Assembly: GCA_019661805.1 (NCBI GenBank)
Contig: JAIFWR010000020.1
Coordinates: 1-7,131, forward strand
Direction of reading: 5' to 3'
DNA from: Candidatus Parcubacteria bacterium
GTDB taxonomy: Bacteria; Patescibacteriota; Minisyncoccia; Phycocordibacterales; Zambryskibacteraceae
DNA length: 7,131 nt
Shown one piece after another: positions 5,579 through 7,131 of the stretch. Position 1 is the stretch's first letter. The number at the start of each line of letters is the position of its first letter. Position numbers and translations under genes: made by a program. Below the pieces are notes generated by a model that saw only the letters and a program-made list of their open reading frames with translations, was not told the origin of the DNA and made no database searches.

Positions 5579-7131
5579 ATGGTTAAGAAGTTCGTTACCG
5601 TACTCCTCATGGTGTCGTTTCTCGTTCCGGTGTTTTACCTCCCACAACGGACACCGAAAGCCGAGGCTATTTTAGGCTTCGGCGACATCGTTATCGATAT
5701 CAAGGCGCTCGCGGACAGGATCGTGGACAGTTTTGCCATGGTTCTAGCTCAAAAGTTCATAGACCGGATTGTCTCCTCGACGGTGAAATGGGCTCAGTCC
5801 GGCTTCGACGGGAACCCGGCCTATGCCACCGATCCCGGGCAGTACTTTACCGGTATTGCCGATGGCGTGGCGGGCGACTTTATCAAAGGAAGCGACTTAG
5901 GCCTTCTCTGCTCGCCATTCCAAGCCAATATTAGGCTTTCCCTTACCCAACAGTACTATGAGCCTAAGCCATTCCAATGCACCCTCACCGGCGTGGTGGG
6001 AAATATCGAGAAGTTCTATAACGACTTCTCCCAAGGAGGGTGGGACGCGTGGTTCTCTATGACCCAAACGCCGACCAACAATCCCTATGGCGCCTACCTG
6101 GCAGCCAAAATCGAGCTTGATTCTCGGATCGCGCAGAAGGTCGGTCTCCAGCAACAGCAACTCAACTGGAACCAGGGATTCCTCTCTTTCAAGCAATGCG
6201 ATGGAACGGAACTTCCTGACATCGACCCAATGACGGGCAAACCCACCGGCAAGAAGACGTGCATCGGTACGGAAAAAGTAGTGACGCCAGGCGCGACGAT
6301 CAAGGGGCAGCTCGACAAAGTTCTTCCTTCTGGTCTCGATAAGCTCGTCACCGCACAGCATTTGGATCAGCTCATCAGCGCCTTTGCCGCAGGCCTCCTT
6401 CAGCGCTACGTTTTCGGCCCGAAGGGTCTCTTCAATAAGACAGCCTACGCCGGCGAGGAGGGAAGGGGAGTTATTATCCCAAAACCGAATCCAAACGATC
6501 CGCCCGGAAGCGGCACTGGGATAGATATAGACGGAGACAAGGTGCCCGACGGCGCCGATACTGACGGAGACGGAGAACTCGACATCTGCTACTTCGGCGG
6601 AACCGACACTACGCTCGGACCTCCTTGCAAAGGCTCTAAAGAATCCATTGATGAAGCGGAGGGCGGCGGGGGAGGTAGTGGAGGCCAATGCTCGGCGACC
6701 GGGAACGTATACGGCTCAAACCTGGGTTCCGCCATCAATGCGATCCTCTCGGCAAACCCTGGCGGTATCGCCGATAAGCCGAATCTCGAAGATGCGAACG
6801 GCTTCAAGACGAACGGCAAGCAGTTCATGATACTAGTGGCGCAAGAATTAACAACGCAAGGATTCAATGCCACGGCCGAAGTGCTGAACGGCAACAGCAA
6901 TCCCAATAAGGGAGAGGATATTGCTCTTTGGAAGAGTTCGGACATGAAAATGGAGAGATACGCCACGCTTGCCGGAGGCGGCACTGACCCGGCGACGGCT
7001 AAAACGATCAGGCAATCGATCTCCATCGAATTTACCGGCTTCATCCCGCTTGGCTGCACCCCCTCCGGCGGTAGCAAGGACTGCGGCTGTAAGACGGACA
7101 ATCCGCCACCTCCTCCACCGCCCCCTCCGAC
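5579..7131 (+). CDS. Large secreted surface protein with Ca-binding Asp-rich repeats and proline run (partial)
   Basis: The frame is open from the ATG to the window edge (517 codons), so the C-terminus is missing. Residues 1-30 form a signal peptide: MVKK, a hydrophobic core to about Y20, then a likely signal peptidase I site after AEA (28-30). A long region of about 260 residues follows, with motifs such as STVKWAQSGFDGNPAY, GVAGDFI, LLCSPFQANIRLSL and NNPYGAYLAAKIELDSRI, which I associate with a conserved Parcubacteria secreted family of unknown function. Residues 316-335 (DIDGDKVPDGADTDGDGELD) are Asp-rich loops of the thrombospondin-type-3/dockerin-like kind, likely to bind calcium. A GGGGGSGG linker (362-369) leads to a domain of about 115 residues ending in CGCK, then a run of nine prolines at the window end. 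Several Cys residues (for example C111 and C134) suggest disulfides outside the membrane. The layout suits a multidomain cell-surface or transfer-apparatus component, but its function is unproven. Confidence 0.8.
   Translation, partial: MVKKFVTVLLMVSFLVPVFYLPQRTPKAEAILGFGDIVIDIKALADRIVDSFAMVLAQKFIDRIVSSTVKWAQSGFDGNPAYATDPGQYFTGIADGVAGDFIKGSDLGLLCSPFQANIRLSLTQQYYEPKPFQCTLTGVVGNIEKFYNDFSQGGWDAWFSMTQTPTNNPYGAYLAAKIELDSRIAQKVGLQQQQLNWNQGFLSFKQCDGTELPDIDPMTGKPTGKKTCIGTEKVVTPGATIKGQLDKVLPSGLDKLVTAQHLDQLISAFAAGLLQRYVFGPKGLFNKTAYAGEEGRGVIIPKPNPNDPPGSGTGIDIDGDKVPDGADTDGDGELDICYFGGTDTTLGPPCKGSKESIDEAEGGGGGSGGQCSATGNVYGSNLGSAINAILSANPGGIADKPNLEDANGFKTNGKQFMILVAQELTTQGFNATAEVLNGNSNPNKGEDIALWKSSDMKMERYATLAGGGTDPATAKTIRQSISIEFTGFIPLGCTPSGGSKDCGCKTDNPPPPPPPPP

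Noticed and set aside
5897..7101. Two minus-strand open frames opposite the large secreted protein
   Set aside because: The plus frame has a signal peptide, Asp-rich repeats and stays open for 517 codons; the minus frames show no domain and no start signal.

Overview
The window looks like a piece of a GC-rich (roughly 60% by eye) Patescibacteria/CPR genome, probably Parcubacteria-like. This rests on three things: the style of the secreted LysM/M23 peptidase, a large signal-peptide surface protein of a kind I associate with that lineage, and starts that almost all lack a Shine-Dalgarno sequence. It is an impression from sequence, not a database result.

Left part (1-1945). The window opens in the last 61 codons of a comM/yifB-type AAA+ gene. 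Straight after it sits one AT-rich gene (about 30% GC in the stretches I counted) for a class I SAM-dependent methyltransferase. It is plainly unlike its surroundings and was probably acquired from outside. On the minus strand, converging on it, is a secreted LysM-LysM-peptidase M23 gene that is broken twice. A perfect 34-bp tandem duplication shifts its frame near the N-terminus. Its 3' end is replaced by the AT-rich island just where the HxH zinc/catalytic motif should follow.

Middle (1946-4798). A short divergent intergenic region leads into a tightly packed plus-strand series: a UvrD/PcrA-type helicase, then 1 nt later rsmA (ksgA), the 16S rRNA dimethyladenosine transferase. Both carry all their key motifs and look functional.

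Right part (4809-7131). Two envelope-type genes follow. One encodes a 252-aa protein of unknown function with an N-terminal membrane anchor. The other encodes a large secreted, Cys-containing protein with Ca-binding Asp-rich repeats, a Gly linker and a proline run; it leaves the window still open.

The most coherent unexplained signal is regulatory. Five of the plus-strand genes (starts 196, 2059, 4013, 4809, 5579) have a TATA(A/G)(T/A) -10-like hexamer ending only 6, 7, 8, 9 and 10 nt before the start codon. In three cases it is an exact TGATATA extended -10, and at none of the five starts is there an SD sequence. This predicts leaderless or near-leaderless mRNAs, each gene having its own promoter even where genes abut; in three cases the stop codon of the upstream gene lies inside the -10 box.
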